NCBI GenBank assembly: GCA_937896295.1
Contig: CALBME010000137.1
Location: forward strand, 1-32,280
DNA length: 32,280 nt
Direction: 5' to 3'
Origin: an uncultured Micavibrio sp.
GTDB lineage: Bacteria > Pseudomonadota > Alphaproteobacteria > Micavibrionales > UBA1664
In this document: positions 32,119 through 32,280 of the stretch, piece by piece
Layout of the letters: every line of letters begins with the position of its first letter
How positions within the stretch are numbered: position 1 is the stretch's first letter
Notes under the pieces: generated by a model
Database searches by the model: none
Seen by the model: only the letters and a program-made list of their open reading frames with translations
What the model was told of the DNA's origin: nothing
Position numbers and translations under genes: made by a program

Positions 32119-32280
32119 TATTCGATCATAGCGGAGGCTGGTGATTTTGGCAAGGGGGAAATGGTTAGTGATAATATTACATATTCTTAAAATAAAAAGT
32201 ATCCACGGATTACTGGAAAGTGTGGATATCCGGTGGATATCGCGGTGGATATGGTTTGCCCTATATATATATATAAATCA
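32119..32280. promoter_or_regulatory. Upstream region of the terminase operon
   Basis: 162 bases without a gene, AT-rich, holding the GTGGATAT array (32200-32252), a TATATATATATATAAA run (from about 32262) and an AT-rich stretch on the minus strand (TGTAATATTAT) near 32170-32185 that could serve as a -10 for the late operon. No good -35 box is visible. The promoter call is therefore weak; late promoters of phages may need an activator. Confidence 0.4.
32200..32252 (+). repeat. GTGGATAT repeat array, one inverted plus three direct copies
   Basis: Direct copies start at 32222, 32233 and 32245 (spacings 11 and 12 bases, about one helical turn). A near-complete inverted copy TATCCAC lies at 32200-32206. 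Such phased short repeats usually bind a protein; candidates are a regulator of the late operon, the small terminase (packaging site) or an origin-binding protein. Confidence 0.8.

Noticed and set aside
32261..32276. TA repeat run read as a strong -10 box
   Set aside because: A simple TA run without a -35 partner could be an AT-rich melting element as well; kept only as part of the upstream region.
1..32280. tRNA, CRISPR array, integrase or insertion sequence
   Set aside because: I looked for cloverleaf-type ends, regularly spaced repeats, recombinase motifs and transposase genes and saw none.

Overview
The window is part of a double-stranded DNA tailed phage or prophage with a contractile tail and a Gram-negative host. 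The contractile tail is inferred from a DUF3383-type sheath, a DUF3277-type tube, and gp25-like and J-like baseplate proteins. The Gram-negative host is inferred from a holin candidate, an M15 endolysin and an overlapping Rz/Rz1-like spanin pair. I see no integrase, repressor, replication gene, tRNA or CRISPR, so lifestyle and exact host cannot be decided. Both ends are cut: a gene tail enters at the left, and the region upstream of the terminase runs off the right.

Left arm (about 1-4139, + strand): a tightly packed run of about 13 small accessory genes, most starting inside or right at the stop of the previous one (ATGA, GTGA). They include two Cys/His-rich zinc-binding candidates, one small membrane protein and several mosaic proteins with motifs common in phage accessory proteins of the Ea22/EaA kind. 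Functions are unknown.

Right part (4142-32118, - strand, read right to left): one continuous late operon. The order is small terminase, large terminase, portal, a 5.4-kb receptor/enzyme cassette (fibre, SGNH esterase, fibre, small protein), MuF-like head protein, DUF2213 protease with a scaffold start inside it, decoration protein, DUF2184 capsid protein, neck and connector genes, sheath, tube, tail-assembly chaperone with a -1 frameshift, tape measure, baseplate (Dit-like, plug, hub, gp138-like spike, gp25-like wedge, J-like, DUF2612), two paralogous tail-collar fibres, and the lysis cassette. The two arms converge at about 4140 in an AT-rich junction with inverted repeats.

Most unusual points: the fibre-SGNH-fibre cassette sits inside the head module between portal and MuF; a beta module is inserted in the SGNH catalytic domain; a 55-residue block is shared by the two flanking fibres; the two tail-collar fibres are duplicated and differ in an HxH motif; a likely scaffold start lies inside the protease gene; a 53-codon gene sits in the lysis cassette; and a helically phased GTGGATAT repeat array lies upstream of the terminase.
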